The notes beneath the pieces are model-generated. The model was not told where the DNA came from. It was given only the letters and a program-made list of their open reading frames with translations, and searched no databases. A DNA stretch of 64,000 bases from Ruegeria sp. PrR005 (GTDB taxonomy: Bacteria; Pseudomonadota; Alphaproteobacteria; Rhodobacterales; Rhodobacteraceae). The stretch is taken from NCBI RefSeq assembly GCF_010500245.1, contig NZ_JAAGOX010000002.1:1-64000 (forward strand), in the 5' to 3' direction. The position numbers were made by a program, and so were the translations under genes. Positions 45,310-53,458 of this stretch are shown piece after piece. How positions within the stretch are numbered: the first letter of the stretch is position 1; each line of letters starts with the position of its first letter.

Positions 45310-46245
45310 TCAGGCGCAGAGCGGGCTGTCGCCCTGCCAGCGGTGGATTTGGATATGTGGTTCGGTGGCCAGCCGCGCGCGGGCCTCCACCCACATCTGC
45401 CGCCAGCGCCGCCAATCGCGCAGTTGGGTATCTGGCGCTGTACAGCTGCGGGCAACAAACGCGGGGAAATGGCTGCGCCCGGTCGGCTGGCCGCTGCGCG
45501 AGTAACGCAGGTCAAAGCTCCAGCGAATGCCGTCGGTAAGATTGGGCAGCGAGGCATGCGGGATCAACGGATCGAGCACAATGACGCCCCCTGCCGAAAC
45601 CGGCACGGGCAGGGCCTGTTCGGGGTCGATCAGGCCGGGAGCGATGGCTGTTTGGCGCATCGGGCAATGGGTGAGCATCCGGTCGGCGGCGCGCGGCAGC
45701 ACCTGAAGACAGCCGTTTTCGGGCGTCGCATCCGTGACCGCGATCCAGATCGTGACCATGTCGGTCTGGTCCGCCTCGGCGTGGGCCACGGCGCGGTCCT
45801 GGTGCCAGTCCGTGCCGCCCACATGGGCGCGCAATTCGTCGCGGGCCAGGTCGCGGGCGGGCGGCTTGATGCGCACGTGCTGGATCGGGCAGGAGGTGAT
45901 CTCGGCCCCGATCAGCGCCTCGACCAGGTCCAGCAGGCGCGGCGCGGTGACCATGTCGAACACCGCCGGGCCGAAATGCATGGGCGTATCTGTGCGGATC
46001 CGGTCGCCGGGCAAGGAGATGTCCATCGGCTGGAACCAGTCGAGCCCCAGCGCATAGGTGGCTTTGATCTGCTCGGCAAAGTCCAGTTCACCGAACCGCT
46101 GCGACAGGTTCCAGTCCTGCAGAAGCCTGTCCATGATCGCCTGATACTCGGCGCGCACCGGGTCCAGCACATCTGGTCCCAGAACATTTTCCACGATCAG
46201 AAATCCGTTGCGGCGGAAATCGGCGATTTCAGCAGCGCTCAACAT
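45310..46245 (-). CDS. Phytanoyl-CoA dioxygenase-family enzyme (2)
   Basis: 311 residues. Metal ligands His148 and Asp150 in DWHQDRAV and distal His230 in LIPHASLPN, then Arg241 in GIRWSFDLRY for the 2-oxoglutarate. It differs strongly from the paralogue at 41063-41956 outside these motifs. The segment DATPENGCLQVLPRAAD between the first and distal His is typical of PhyH enzymes. First metabolic gene after the TRAP transporter, so it may act on the imported compound directly (inference). Confidence 0.86.
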   Translation of the reverse strand: MLSAAEIADFRRNGFLIVENVLGPDVLDPVRAEYQAIMDRLLQDWNLSQRFGELDFAEQIKATYALGLDWFQPMDISLPGDRIRTDTPMHFGPAVFDMVTAPRLLDLVEALIGAEITSCPIQHVRIKPPARDLARDELRAHVGGTDWHQDRAVAHAEADQTDMVTIWIAVTDATPENGCLQVLPRAADRMLTHCPMRQTAIAPGLIDPEQALPVPVSAGGVIVLDPLIPHASLPNLTDGIRWSFDLRYSRSGQPTGRSHFPAFVARSCTAPDTQLRDWRRWRQMWVEARARLATEPHIQIHRWQGDSPLCA

Positions 46246-46257
46246 CCCGCGACTCCT

Positions 46258-47880
46258 CTAGAGCAGAAGCTCGATGATCGGTGGCCAGATGAGCAGCACA
46301 CTCAGCGCCAGGATCTGGATGCCGATGAAGGGAAGGAACCCTTTGAAGATGTCGGTCAGCGAAATATGCGGTGGTGCCACCGATTTCAGGTAGAAGGCGG
46401 CCGGGCCAAAGGGTGGAGAAAGGAAACTGACCTGCATGTTCATACAGAACAACACTCCGAACCAGATCGACACGTTGCGCGGATTGAGTTCGCCGATCAG
46501 GCCGATATCCTCGACCGGCAGACGCTGAACGATGGGGAGGAACACCGGGATGATCAACAGCACGATGCCGACCCAGTCCATGAACGCGCCCATGAAGAGC
46601 AGGATCAGCATCATGACCAGCAGAATCAGCATGCTGGGCATCTCGGAGCCCACGATCATGTCGGCCACAAAGCGGGGGCCGCCGGCGATGGTGTAAGCGC
46701 CAGCCAATGCCGCCGCCCCAATGGTGACCCAGATGATGGTGCCCGTCGATTTCAACGTGCGCATCAGGCTTTCCCAGACCAGGTCGAACGAGGCTTCTCC
46801 CCGGAAGATCGCCAGCACCAGTACCGCCAGCGCGCCCATACCGGCAGCCTCGGTGATGCCGGTAATGCCGCCATAGATCGAGCCGAGCACCACGCCGATC
46901 ACCACGATGGGGGGTACCAGGCCCTTGCCCATCGCCCAGCCGGTCGCGGTGCGGGCGCGACCGAAGACGAGAAAGATCAGCACCAGCATCAGCACAGCGG
47001 TACCGCCGAACCAGGGCAGGTAGTCGGCGGTGCCATAGGTGATCGGATCGCCCGTCTGGACGGCGTTCTGGCCGGAGAGTTCAAAGAACAGTGCCCGCAG
47101 GAACAATGCGGTCGAAAAGCCCGCTATCAGTACCGACAGGAACGCGCCGAACAGCATGGATTTCTCCAGTCCCTGCGGTTCGCCCGGGACGGGGTCGGGC
47201 AGGGGCGCATGGTCGGGGTTCAGTTGAGTGCGGATGATGATGTAGAGGATGATGAGCGAGGCCAGCATGAAACCGGGGATAAAGGCCGCAGTGAACAGCG
47301 CCTTGATCGAGGTTTCGGTGATCAGCCCGTAGATGATCAGCACGATCGAGGGCGGGATCATGGTGCCCAGCGAACCCGAGGCGCAGATCGTGCCGATGGC
47401 AAGGTTTTGGTTATAGCCGAGCCGCAGCATCTGCGGCAGCGCGATCAGGCCCAACAGCACCACCTCACCGCCGATGATACCGGACATCGCGGCCATGATC
47501 ACCGCCATGATCGAGGTGACGATGGCGATGCCGCCGCGGGTGCGGTTCAGCCAGACGTTCAGGCTGTCATACATCGATTTGGCGATGCCCGACCGTTCCA
47601 GCAGTGCCGCCATGAAGATGAAGAGCGGGATGGATATGAGCACGTAATCCGTTAACAGCCCGTATATTTTCTGGGCCAGAATATTGAGTGGACCAGAGCC
47701 GGGGCGGCCAGTGAGAATGCCGTCGCCAAAGGTCCAGGGTGCCCAGAGAAGCTCTGGCTCGAACTTCATCACCAGTACCAGCACCGCAAGGATGGCCGAG
47801 GCCATGCCAAGCGGCATGCCGATGGCAAGCAGTACGATCAGGCCCATCATGAGGACCAGTGAAATGGTTCCGATATCCAT
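46258..47880 (-). CDS. TRAP transporter large permease (DctM)
   Basis: 540 residues, longer than the usual 430, with about 12-13 membrane segments; the extra length lies in a loop and helix near residues 240-310. N-terminal VLMMGLIVLLAIGMPLGMA and the family segments IPLFIFMAALLERSGI and GGEVVLLGLIALPQML are clear. Sodium-driven import of the ligand delivered by the DctP protein. It shares one base with the small permease (TGATG). Confidence 0.92.
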   Translation of the reverse strand: MDIGTISLVLMMGLIVLLAIGMPLGMASAILAVLVLVMKFEPELLWAPWTFGDGILTGRPGSGPLNILAQKIYGLLTDYVLISIPLFIFMAALLERSGIAKSMYDSLNVWLNRTRGGIAIVTSIMAVIMAAMSGIIGGEVVLLGLIALPQMLRLGYNQNLAIGTICASGSLGTMIPPSIVLIIYGLITETSIKALFTAAFIPGFMLASLIILYIIIRTQLNPDHAPLPDPVPGEPQGLEKSMLFGAFLSVLIAGFSTALFLRALFFELSGQNAVQTGDPITYGTADYLPWFGGTAVLMLVLIFLVFGRARTATGWAMGKGLVPPIVVIGVVLGSIYGGITGITEAAGMGALAVLVLAIFRGEASFDLVWESLMRTLKSTGTIIWVTIGAAALAGAYTIAGGPRFVADMIVGSEMPSMLILLVMMLILLFMGAFMDWVGIVLLIIPVFLPIVQRLPVEDIGLIGELNPRNVSIWFGVLFCMNMQVSFLSPPFGPAAFYLKSVAPPHISLTDIFKGFLPFIGIQILALSVLLIWPPIIELLL

Positions 47881-48725
47881 CAGTTGTTCCCCACCTGGCG
47901 TTTCAGGGCCTCAAGCTCTTCGGCGTCGATATCGTCGGCGGCAGTGTGAATGACCGCTTCGGCATTCCAGTCGCTGACGAGGTTGATGATGGCCTGCACC
48001 GCGACGAGGACGACAACGACCAGCACCATCGGCTTGATCGTGGCGGGTATCGGCGGATCGAACGCTGTGCCGAAGGTCTCCCACCGATAGAGCTTGTCCA
48101 GCGCCTCGCCATATCCCCCGTAGACAAGGAAAAAGGCAAAGGTCACGATCAGCACGGTCGATATCGTGTCACAGACCCGTTGCAGGGATCGGGGCAACAT
48201 ATCGTACAGCAGGAAAATGCGGATATGGCTTCGCTGCTGCATCGCATAGAGACCGGCGCAAAGAAACACGAATCCCGCAAGCCAGAGCGACAGCTCATTG
48301 GCCCAGAGGGTGGCCGCGTTCAGCACGTAGCGAACGAAGACCTCGTAAAGCATGACGCAGCAGAGCACCACGATCAGCATCATGGTGACGCGGCCAACAA
48401 AGACCGACAGCCGGTCGAGCGGGCCCCAGGCCTCGAACTCCATCGGCGCGCGACGCACGGTGAGAACGCCAGCGACAAGGGTCACCGGCAGCAATAGCAG
48501 AGCCAGCCAGTCGAAAATGTCGGCGAACCCGCCGAACAGGCCGGGCATGTCGGGCGTGACATCGTTGCGTTTGAAAAGGGCGCTCAGCTTGTCGAACTGC
48601 GATGGATCCTGCGGTGGCAGGAAGTCCAGAATGAAGGCGGGCAGATGCCAGGCCAGCCAGCCCGCGCAGACGATGAACGCCAAGGGTACCAGCCATTCCA
48701 CGAGACTGCCGGATCGTTGCTGCAT
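47880..48725 (-). CDS. TRAP transporter small permease (DctQ), long form
   Basis: 281 residues, clearly longer than the 160-200 usual for DctQ. There are about six hydrophobic segments: two extra at the N-terminus before the four canonical ones (VTMMLIVVLCCVMLYEVFVRYV onward). Long DctQ proteins accompany TakP-type 2-oxoacid systems in my memory. Starts 92 bases after the binding-protein gene, with a strong hairpin between. Confidence 0.9.
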   Translation of the reverse strand: MQQRSGSLVEWLVPLAFIVCAGWLAWHLPAFILDFLPPQDPSQFDKLSALFKRNDVTPDMPGLFGGFADIFDWLALLLLPVTLVAGVLTVRRAPMEFEAWGPLDRLSVFVGRVTMMLIVVLCCVMLYEVFVRYVLNAATLWANELSLWLAGFVFLCAGLYAMQQRSHIRIFLLYDMLPRSLQRVCDTISTVLIVTFAFFLVYGGYGEALDKLYRWETFGTAFDPPIPATIKPMVLVVVVLVAVQAIINLVSDWNAEAVIHTAADDIDAEELEALKRQVGNN

Positions 48726-48786
48726 CCGAACCTCCGCGATTGAGATTTTCTGGGATGACCGGCGGGACCCGGTACGCGGCGGGCAG

Positions 48787-48810
48787 GGGCGGGGTCAAAA
48801 GACCCCGCCC
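48787..48810 (-). terminator. Hairpin between dctP and dctQ genes
   Basis: A perfect 10-bp stem (GGGCGGGGTC at 48787-48796, GACCCCGCCC at 48801-48810) with a 4-base loop, directly after the dctP stop codon. There is no U-tract. Such structures usually protect the upstream transcript and lower read-through, giving more binding protein than permease. Confidence 0.65.
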
Positions 48811-48817
48811 GCAAGCG

Positions 48818-49834
48818 TTATTGCTGCACCAGACCCAATTGGGTCAGATAGGCAAGGTGGCTGTCTACCAGTGCCTTGGCTTCCGGCGTGTCGGCGAATT
48901 CCGGCCAGGTGGCCTGTGCCGCGTTGCGGAACTTTTGCAGCTCGTCCGGTGCCCATTCGCTCAGCGTCACGCCATCGGCGCGCAGTTTCGCGGCCGCTTC
49001 GGCGTTGGCCTTTTCAAAGGTCAGCGCGGTGCGCAGCGCCAGGGCCTCCATCGCGACCTTCATGATCTTCTGGTGATGCGCGGGCATAGCGTCGAACACT
49101 GTCTTGTTGCAGGCCAGATGGTCGGACGGCATCGAGTGGAAGCCCGGGAAGTTGGCGTATTTCACGATGTCGTAAAGACCAAGACCGACGTTGTTGGCCA
49201 GGCCCGACGCATCGGCGCCATCGATGATCCCGGTCTCAAGCGCGGTGAAGATCTCGGTAAAGTCCATCACGATCGGCTTGGCGCCCAGTTTCTCGAAGAT
49301 CTTGGTCTCCATGCCCGGGGGCGAGCGGAATTTCCAGTCCTTGAAGTCGTCGACTTTGGTGATGGGTTTCGACGAGGCAAAGCTCTCCTGTCCGTAAACC
49401 CACCAGCCGATCAGCTCCATTCCGTACTTGTTGTAGAGCGGTGCCGCTGCTTCGAGACCGCCGCCGAAATACAGCCAGCTGAGCTGCTGATAGGGGGTCG
49501 AATAGCCGCCCATGATGTCGCCGACGAACTGGAAGGCCGAGTTCTTGCCAGTCTGATAACCGCCGCCGGTCATGTCGCAGTCGAGAATGCCGGTGGCTGC
49601 CGCGTCGAATGTCTCGACCGATTTCACCACCGAAGACGAGTAGAACATCTCGACTTCGATCTCACCGTTGGACATGGCCTGGATGTCTTCGACATAGCGG
49701 GCCGCCAGTTTGCCCGACACCGTTTCCGGCGCATAGTGGGTCTGGATGCGCAGCTTGGTCGTATCGGCCGATGCAGCACCCGCGAACAGCGCCAAGGTAC
49801 TGGCGGCCACGGCCGCCATGCGAATGAGTTTCAT
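48818..49834 (-). CDS. TRAP transporter substrate-binding protein (DctP, TakP-like)
   Basis: 338 residues from the ATG at 49834, with GGGAGGAG 5 bases upstream; the open frame to 50086 overlaps the regulator gene and is not used. Signal peptide (about 1-23) then a periplasmic binding domain: LRIQTHYAPETVSGK, the ligand-contact region KFRSPPGMETKIFEKLGA and the TALETGIIDGADASG segment. Closest in pattern to TakP/lactate-type binding proteins for 2-oxo or hydroxy acids, so the ligand is probably an acidic compound. First gene of the 15-kb operon. Confidence 0.9.
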   Translation of the reverse strand: MKLIRMAAVAASTLALFAGAASADTTKLRIQTHYAPETVSGKLAARYVEDIQAMSNGEIEVEMFYSSSVVKSVETFDAAATGILDCDMTGGGYQTGKNSAFQFVGDIMGGYSTPYQQLSWLYFGGGLEAAAPLYNKYGMELIGWWVYGQESFASSKPITKVDDFKDWKFRSPPGMETKIFEKLGAKPIVMDFTEIFTALETGIIDGADASGLANNVGLGLYDIVKYANFPGFHSMPSDHLACNKTVFDAMPAHHQKIMKVAMEALALRTALTFEKANAEAAAKLRADGVTLSEWAPDELQKFRNAAQATWPEFADTPEAKALVDSHLAYLTQLGLVQQ

Positions 49835-50040
49835 GTTTCTCCTCCCGTTGCACGAATAGACCCCACCGGGCGCGTTTTTTGTCTTCGCCGAGGGGTGTCG
49901 CACCGCAAAGCCTAGCAATCGTGCGCCCTCATGCCAACAATAATTTCGGAAATCTGAAAAATTTTGAAAATCCTTGAAACTTCCAATAATGCGGCGCATC
50001 ATGATTTGAGGTTGCAAACGGGCCGGGACAGGGCGCGCAG
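49835..50040. promoter_or_regulatory. Divergent control region of the TRAP operon and the GntR gene
   Basis: 206 bases, AT-rich in the middle. It holds two short perfect palindromes, ATTTC-G-GAAAT (49943-49953) and ATGCG-G-CGCAT (49989-49999). The latter lies 42 bases before the GntR ATG and is a plausible autoregulatory site. Promoter boxes are not clear enough to call. Confidence 0.4.
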
Positions 50041-50742
50041 ATGCAGTTAGATACAGCCGAACGACACACAAACGGATCCGGGGCATCCGGCATGAATCAG
50101 AAAATGAAGATAGAAACGGCTGATATTTACGATGATCTGCATCGCAAGCTGATGACGGCGGTCATCAAGCCGGGCGAGCGCCTCAAGCCCGCGGATCTTC
50201 AGGGATTATATGGAGTTTCCGCCAATACGGTGCGTGATGTTCTCATGCGCCTTTTGCCCACCGGGCTGGTCGAATTTGAGGAACAACGCGGCTTTCGGGC
50301 CTCGCCCTCCTCCTCCGAGCGGCGCAGCGATGTGACACGGTTCCGAATCCTGCTGGAGCATGAGGGCGCAGAGCGATCCATTCGGATGGGCGGGCTGGAA
50401 TGGGAGGCGTCTCTGTCCGCAGCGCATCACAAGCTGAGCCATATCGAAAGTCAGATCGCCCATGTCACGGACGTGTCGCCCTACATGGACGTCTGGTCCG
50501 ATGCCGAGATCGGGTTTCACACCACGCTTATCGCTGCCTGTGGGTCTCCCATATTGATGGAGACCTATGACCGGATCTATACGCTGTTCCGACAGCAGGT
50601 CGTCGGCGCCGAGCGGGATTTTGGTGCGAACTACTTCGAGGCCATCATCAGAGAGCACAAGGCGATCGTCGACGCGGCGCTGGCCCGGGATGTCAATCGG
50701 TGCAAGGCGGCGATCGTCGATCACTTGGCCAGATCGCTCTAG
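50041..50742 (+). CDS. GntR-family (FCD/FadR subfamily) regulator
   Basis: 233 residues; starts at 50092 or 50104 are also possible. N-terminal winged helix (about 25-90, LKPADLQGLYGVSANTVRDVLMRLLPTGLVEF) and an FCD ligand domain with the metal-type residues D-x3-H (EIGFHTTLI) and later HKAIVDA. FCD regulators typically sense sugar acids or other carboxylates. Divergent from the TRAP operon, so it probably controls import and catabolism. Its TAG stop overlaps the stop of the convergent epimerase gene in CTAG. Confidence 0.88.
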   Translation: MQLDTAERHTNGSGASGMNQKMKIETADIYDDLHRKLMTAVIKPGERLKPADLQGLYGVSANTVRDVLMRLLPTGLVEFEEQRGFRASPSSSERRSDVTRFRILLEHEGAERSIRMGGLEWEASLSAAHHKLSHIESQIAHVTDVSPYMDVWSDAEIGFHTTLIAACGSPILMETYDRIYTLFRQQVVGAERDFGANYFEAIIREHKAIVDAALARDVNRCKAAIVDHLARSL

Positions 50743-51710
50743 CCCCGATGCAGATCGTCCTCCAGATAGATGCGGATGATCTCGGCAAAGTCGCTTTCGG
50801 CGGCGAATCCCAGTTTCCGGGCGCGAGCGGCGTCAAAGTCGCGTGGCCAGCCCTGGACGATGCGCTGGACGGTCTCATCCGGTTCCGACCGGATCAGCGA
50901 CACGACGTTGTTTCCAGCGATGGCGCGCAGCGCCTCGATCTGCTCGGCGACGGTGCAGGAGACACCCGGCATGCTGAGCGCGCGGCGGTCTTGCAACCGA
51001 TCCAGATCCATGGTGGACGCATGGCGCAGGAAGCCTACGGCCGCGCGCGGCGATGCGTGCCAGTGACGCACTGTGTCGGGCACGGGCAGGATCGCTTCCA
51101 GCCCGTTCAACGGTTCGCGGATGATGCCCGAGAAAAAGGACGAGGCGGCCTTGTTCGCCTTGCCGGGGCGCACGCAGATGGTCGGCAGGCGGATCGAGAT
51201 GCCGTCGACAAATCCCTTGCGCGAGAAATCGGTCAGCATCAATTCGTTGCACGCCTTCTGCGCGCCATAGGACGTCAGCGGCGCGCTGAGGAACTCGTCG
51301 CCGATCTTGTCGGGATAGGGTCCGCCAAACACCGCGATGGACGAGGTAAAGACAAAGCGGGGGCGATAGCTGCCGCCCGAGGCCAGGTGTTCGGCGCGCA
51401 GAGCTTCGAGCAGGGTCCAGAAGCTTTGCATATTGGTGAGCCAGCCCAGCTCGAAATCGGCCTCGGCCTCTCCCGAAACGATGGAAGCGAGGTGAAAGAT
51501 CACTTTTGGCCGCGCGGCGGCGAGACGACGCATGGCAAGCGGGTCGGTGACCGAGCCGCGAATCTGCTGCCCCGGCGCACCGGTTTCGGGGAAACCGATA
51601 TCGAACAGGGTGACGGGCGCGCCTTCATGTCCTGTCAGGCCGTGATCGGCAAGAGAATGGGCCAGTTTCTGCCCGACCATTCCCCCGCCACCAAGGATCA
51701 GAATACTCAT
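50739..51710 (-). CDS. denD: NAD-dependent epimerase/dehydratase, D-erythronate dehydrogenase-like
   Basis: 323 residues. Rossmann start LILGGGGMVGQKL, catalytic SSIAVFGGPYPD with YGAQK (Tyr/Lys pair), and the segment RPGKANKAASSFFSGIIREPL, which I recognise from DenD proteins of the erythronate pathway. It oxidises a four-carbon (or related) aldonate at C2 to the 2-keto acid. Overlaps the HIBADH-family gene by ATGA. The other den/otn genes (isomerase, kinase, OtnC aldolase) are absent, so it may serve a different sugar acid here. Confidence 0.8.
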   Translation of the reverse strand: MSILILGGGGMVGQKLAHSLADHGLTGHEGAPVTLFDIGFPETGAPGQQIRGSVTDPLAMRRLAAARPKVIFHLASIVSGEAEADFELGWLTNMQSFWTLLEALRAEHLASGGSYRPRFVFTSSIAVFGGPYPDKIGDEFLSAPLTSYGAQKACNELMLTDFSRKGFVDGISIRLPTICVRPGKANKAASSFFSGIIREPLNGLEAILPVPDTVRHWHASPRAAVGFLRHASTMDLDRLQDRRALSMPGVSCTVAEQIEALRAIAGNNVVSLIRSEPDETVQRIVQGWPRDFDAARARKLGFAAESDFAEIIRIYLEDDLHRG

Positions 51711-52588
51711 CTGCCGGTCTCCAACTGGTTGAGGTCACAAAGCTCCATGAACAGAGCGGAGTGGTCAAGTTCTCCACCGGCCATCTCGTCGCGCAGCCGA
51801 ACAAAGCGGCGCCGGGTTTCCTGGGTCGCGGGCAGGGTCAGGCCCAGGCTTGCGGCCTCGCCCAGTACATTGTCGAGATCCTTGATCTGGAGCCGGGTAA
51901 ACCCGCCCGGCGCGAAATCCCGCGCGCTCATGCGGGCGCCGTGCTGTTGCAGGATGGTGCTGTCAGCGAACCCGCCTTTGAGCGCGTCGCGCACCGCCGC
52001 CGGATCGGCGCCGCCACGTTCCAAGAGCAGCATTGCCTCGGCCACGGCCGAAATCGAGATGGCGACCACCGCCTGGTTGGCAAGCTTGGCCAATTGGCCC
52101 GATCCGCTGGGGCCGACCAGTACCGGGCGGCCCATAGCGTCCAGCGCCGGGAGTGCGCGGTCGAAGGTATCCGCCGCGCCACCCGCCATGATGGCCAGCG
52201 TACCTGCCTCGGCCCCGCGTGTCCCGCCCGAAACGGGCGCGTCCAGATGGGCGACGCCCAGCGGTGCAAGACCGCGCGCATGGGCGCGGGATTCCTCGGG
52301 CTTGGCCGAGGACATGTCCACCCAGATCGAGCCGGGGGACAGAGCCTGCCGCAGGGCCGGGTCCGACAGGATCGCCTCGGTCGCAGGCCCATCGGCCAGC
52401 ATCGAGATCACCAGGTCCACCCCAGCCACAACCCGGTCAGGCGAGGCAGCGACCGTGGCGCCGTCTGCTGCCAGCGCCTCGGCCTTTGCGATAGTCCGGT
52501 TCCAGACGGTGACGGTATGGCCTGCCTTCAACAGGTTGCGCACCATATGCGCGCCCATCAGACCGGTGCCCAGAAAACCTATCTGCAT
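51707..52588 (-). CDS. 3-Hydroxyisobutyrate-dehydrogenase-family, tartronate semialdehyde reductase-like
   Basis: 293 residues. IGFLGTGLMGAHM, the canonical DAPVSGGTRGAEAGTL substrate loop and catalytic Lys in SGQLAKLANQ. This is the classical beta-hydroxyacid dehydrogenase layout, closest to tartronate semialdehyde reductases (GarR/GlxR) and L-threonate dehydrogenase (LtnD). With the HpcH/HpaI aldolase at 59962-60780 it would complete a glucarate/galactarate route to glycerate. LtnD remains an alternative because denD is next door. Confidence 0.82.
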   Translation of the reverse strand: MQIGFLGTGLMGAHMVRNLLKAGHTVTVWNRTIAKAEALAADGATVAASPDRVVAGVDLVISMLADGPATEAILSDPALRQALSPGSIWVDMSSAKPEESRAHARGLAPLGVAHLDAPVSGGTRGAEAGTLAIMAGGAADTFDRALPALDAMGRPVLVGPSGSGQLAKLANQAVVAISISAVAEAMLLLERGGADPAAVRDALKGGFADSTILQQHGARMSARDFAPGGFTRLQIKDLDNVLGEAASLGLTLPATQETRRRFVRLRDEMAGGELDHSALFMELCDLNQLETGR

Positions 52589-52601
52589 CTCTCGTCCTCC
52601 C

Positions 52602-53363
52602 CTACAACGACGCGGTTATGCCGCCATCGACAAACAGCGTGTGGCCGTTCACGAATGTGGCGGCGTCCGAGGACAGAAAAACCGCCGCGCCCACCAGCTC
52701 CTCGACATTGCCCCAGCGACCCGCAGGGGTGCGCTTGGCCAGCCATTCGGAAAAGGCCGGATCATCGACCAGTGCCTGATTGAGCGGTGTCTTGAAGTAC
52801 CCTGGCGCGATGGCGTTGACCTGAAGCCCGTGTTTTGCCCAATCGGTCGCCATGCCCCGCGTCAGGTTGCGGATTGCACCCTTGGTAGCGGTATAGGGGG
52901 CGATACCCGGACGGGCGAGTTCGCTTTGCACCGAGGCGATGTTGACAATGCGCCCGCGACCGCGCGCGATCATGTGGCGGGCAACCGCCTGGCCGACCAG
53001 AAAGGCGCTTTTGACATTGGTGGAGAACAGGGCATCCCACCGCTCTTCGGGAAAATCCTCAAGCGCCGCGCGGTGCTGCATCCCGGCGTTGTTGATCAGG
53101 ATGTCAAGCGGAGCCTCGGCCTCGATACCTGCAATGGCGGCGGTCACGGCGTCACTGTCGGTGACGTCAAAAGCGGCGGTTGCCACCTCATGCCCTTCGG
53201 CGTTCAGGGTTTTGGCGGCCTCGTCCAGACGCGTCGCGTTGCGTGCGTTCAGCACGACCGAGGCGCCGTGCTGCGCCAGCCCGCGCGCCAATGCCAGGCC
53301 GATACCCATGCTGGAACCCGTGATCAAGGCCCGGCGACCCGTAAGATCGAACAATCCGCTCAT
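52602..53363 (-). CDS. idnO: Gluconate 5-dehydrogenase-like SDR (IdnO type)
   Basis: 253 residues from the ATG at 53363, with GGGGAGGAAGC upstream; the longer frame to 53390 has no Shine-Dalgarno. SDR motifs TGSSMGIG, NNAGMQ, catalytic Ser (SVQSELAR) and YTATKGA, and the C-terminal GYFKTPL and FVNGHTLFVDGG found in IdnO/Gno. It reduces 5-keto-D-gluconate to D-gluconate. The divergent gene is IdnD, giving the two-step conversion of L-idonate to gluconate. Confidence 0.85.
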   Translation of the reverse strand: MSGLFDLTGRRALITGSSMGIGLALARGLAQHGASVVLNARNATRLDEAAKTLNAEGHEVATAAFDVTDSDAVTAAIAGIEAEAPLDILINNAGMQHRAALEDFPEERWDALFSTNVKSAFLVGQAVARHMIARGRGRIVNIASVQSELARPGIAPYTATKGAIRNLTRGMATDWAKHGLQVNAIAPGYFKTPLNQALVDDPAFSEWLAKRTPAGRWGNVEELVGAAVFLSSDAATFVNGHTLFVDGGITASL

Positions 53364-53399
53364 TCCGCTTCCTCCCCTGTTCGGCGTCACTCTAGGAGC

Positions 53400-53415
53400 G
53401 TGTTTGCGGAAACAC
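53400..53415. promoter_or_regulatory. LacI-type palindrome GTGTTT-GCGG-AAACAC between idnO and idnD
   Basis: The 95-base divergent gap contains a perfect 6-bp inverted repeat, spelling TGTTTGCGGAAACA at its core. This closely resembles LacI/GalR-family operators with a near-central CG. It sits 36 bp and 43 bp from the two start codons, fitting a shared repressor. In enteric bacteria the homologous genes are controlled by LacI-family IdnR/GntR; no such regulator lies in the window. A second repeat (CCGCCC at 53420-53425 with GGGCGG at 53436-53441) would form a 5' leader hairpin for idnD. Confidence 0.55.
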
Positions 53416-53458
53416 TAGTCCGCCCGTCGCCGACTGGGCGGGCAAGGGAGTATCTGCA

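Noticed and set aside
45343-47655. 770-residue open frame on the plus strand
   Set aside because: Antisense shadow of the second PhyH gene and the TRAP large permease; composition is dominated by His, Gln, Arg and Asp and no motif is recognisable.
34630-49834. Naming the operon as sulfoquinovose or uronate degradation
   Set aside because: No sulfoquinovosidase, isomerase UxaC or reductase UxaB is visible and the G-R-T loop is only suggestive, so I kept the substrate open.
49835-50086. N-terminal extension of the DctP frame
   Set aside because: The ATG at 49834 has a strong GGGAGGAG site and is followed at once by a typical signal peptide; the extension would overlap the regulator gene.
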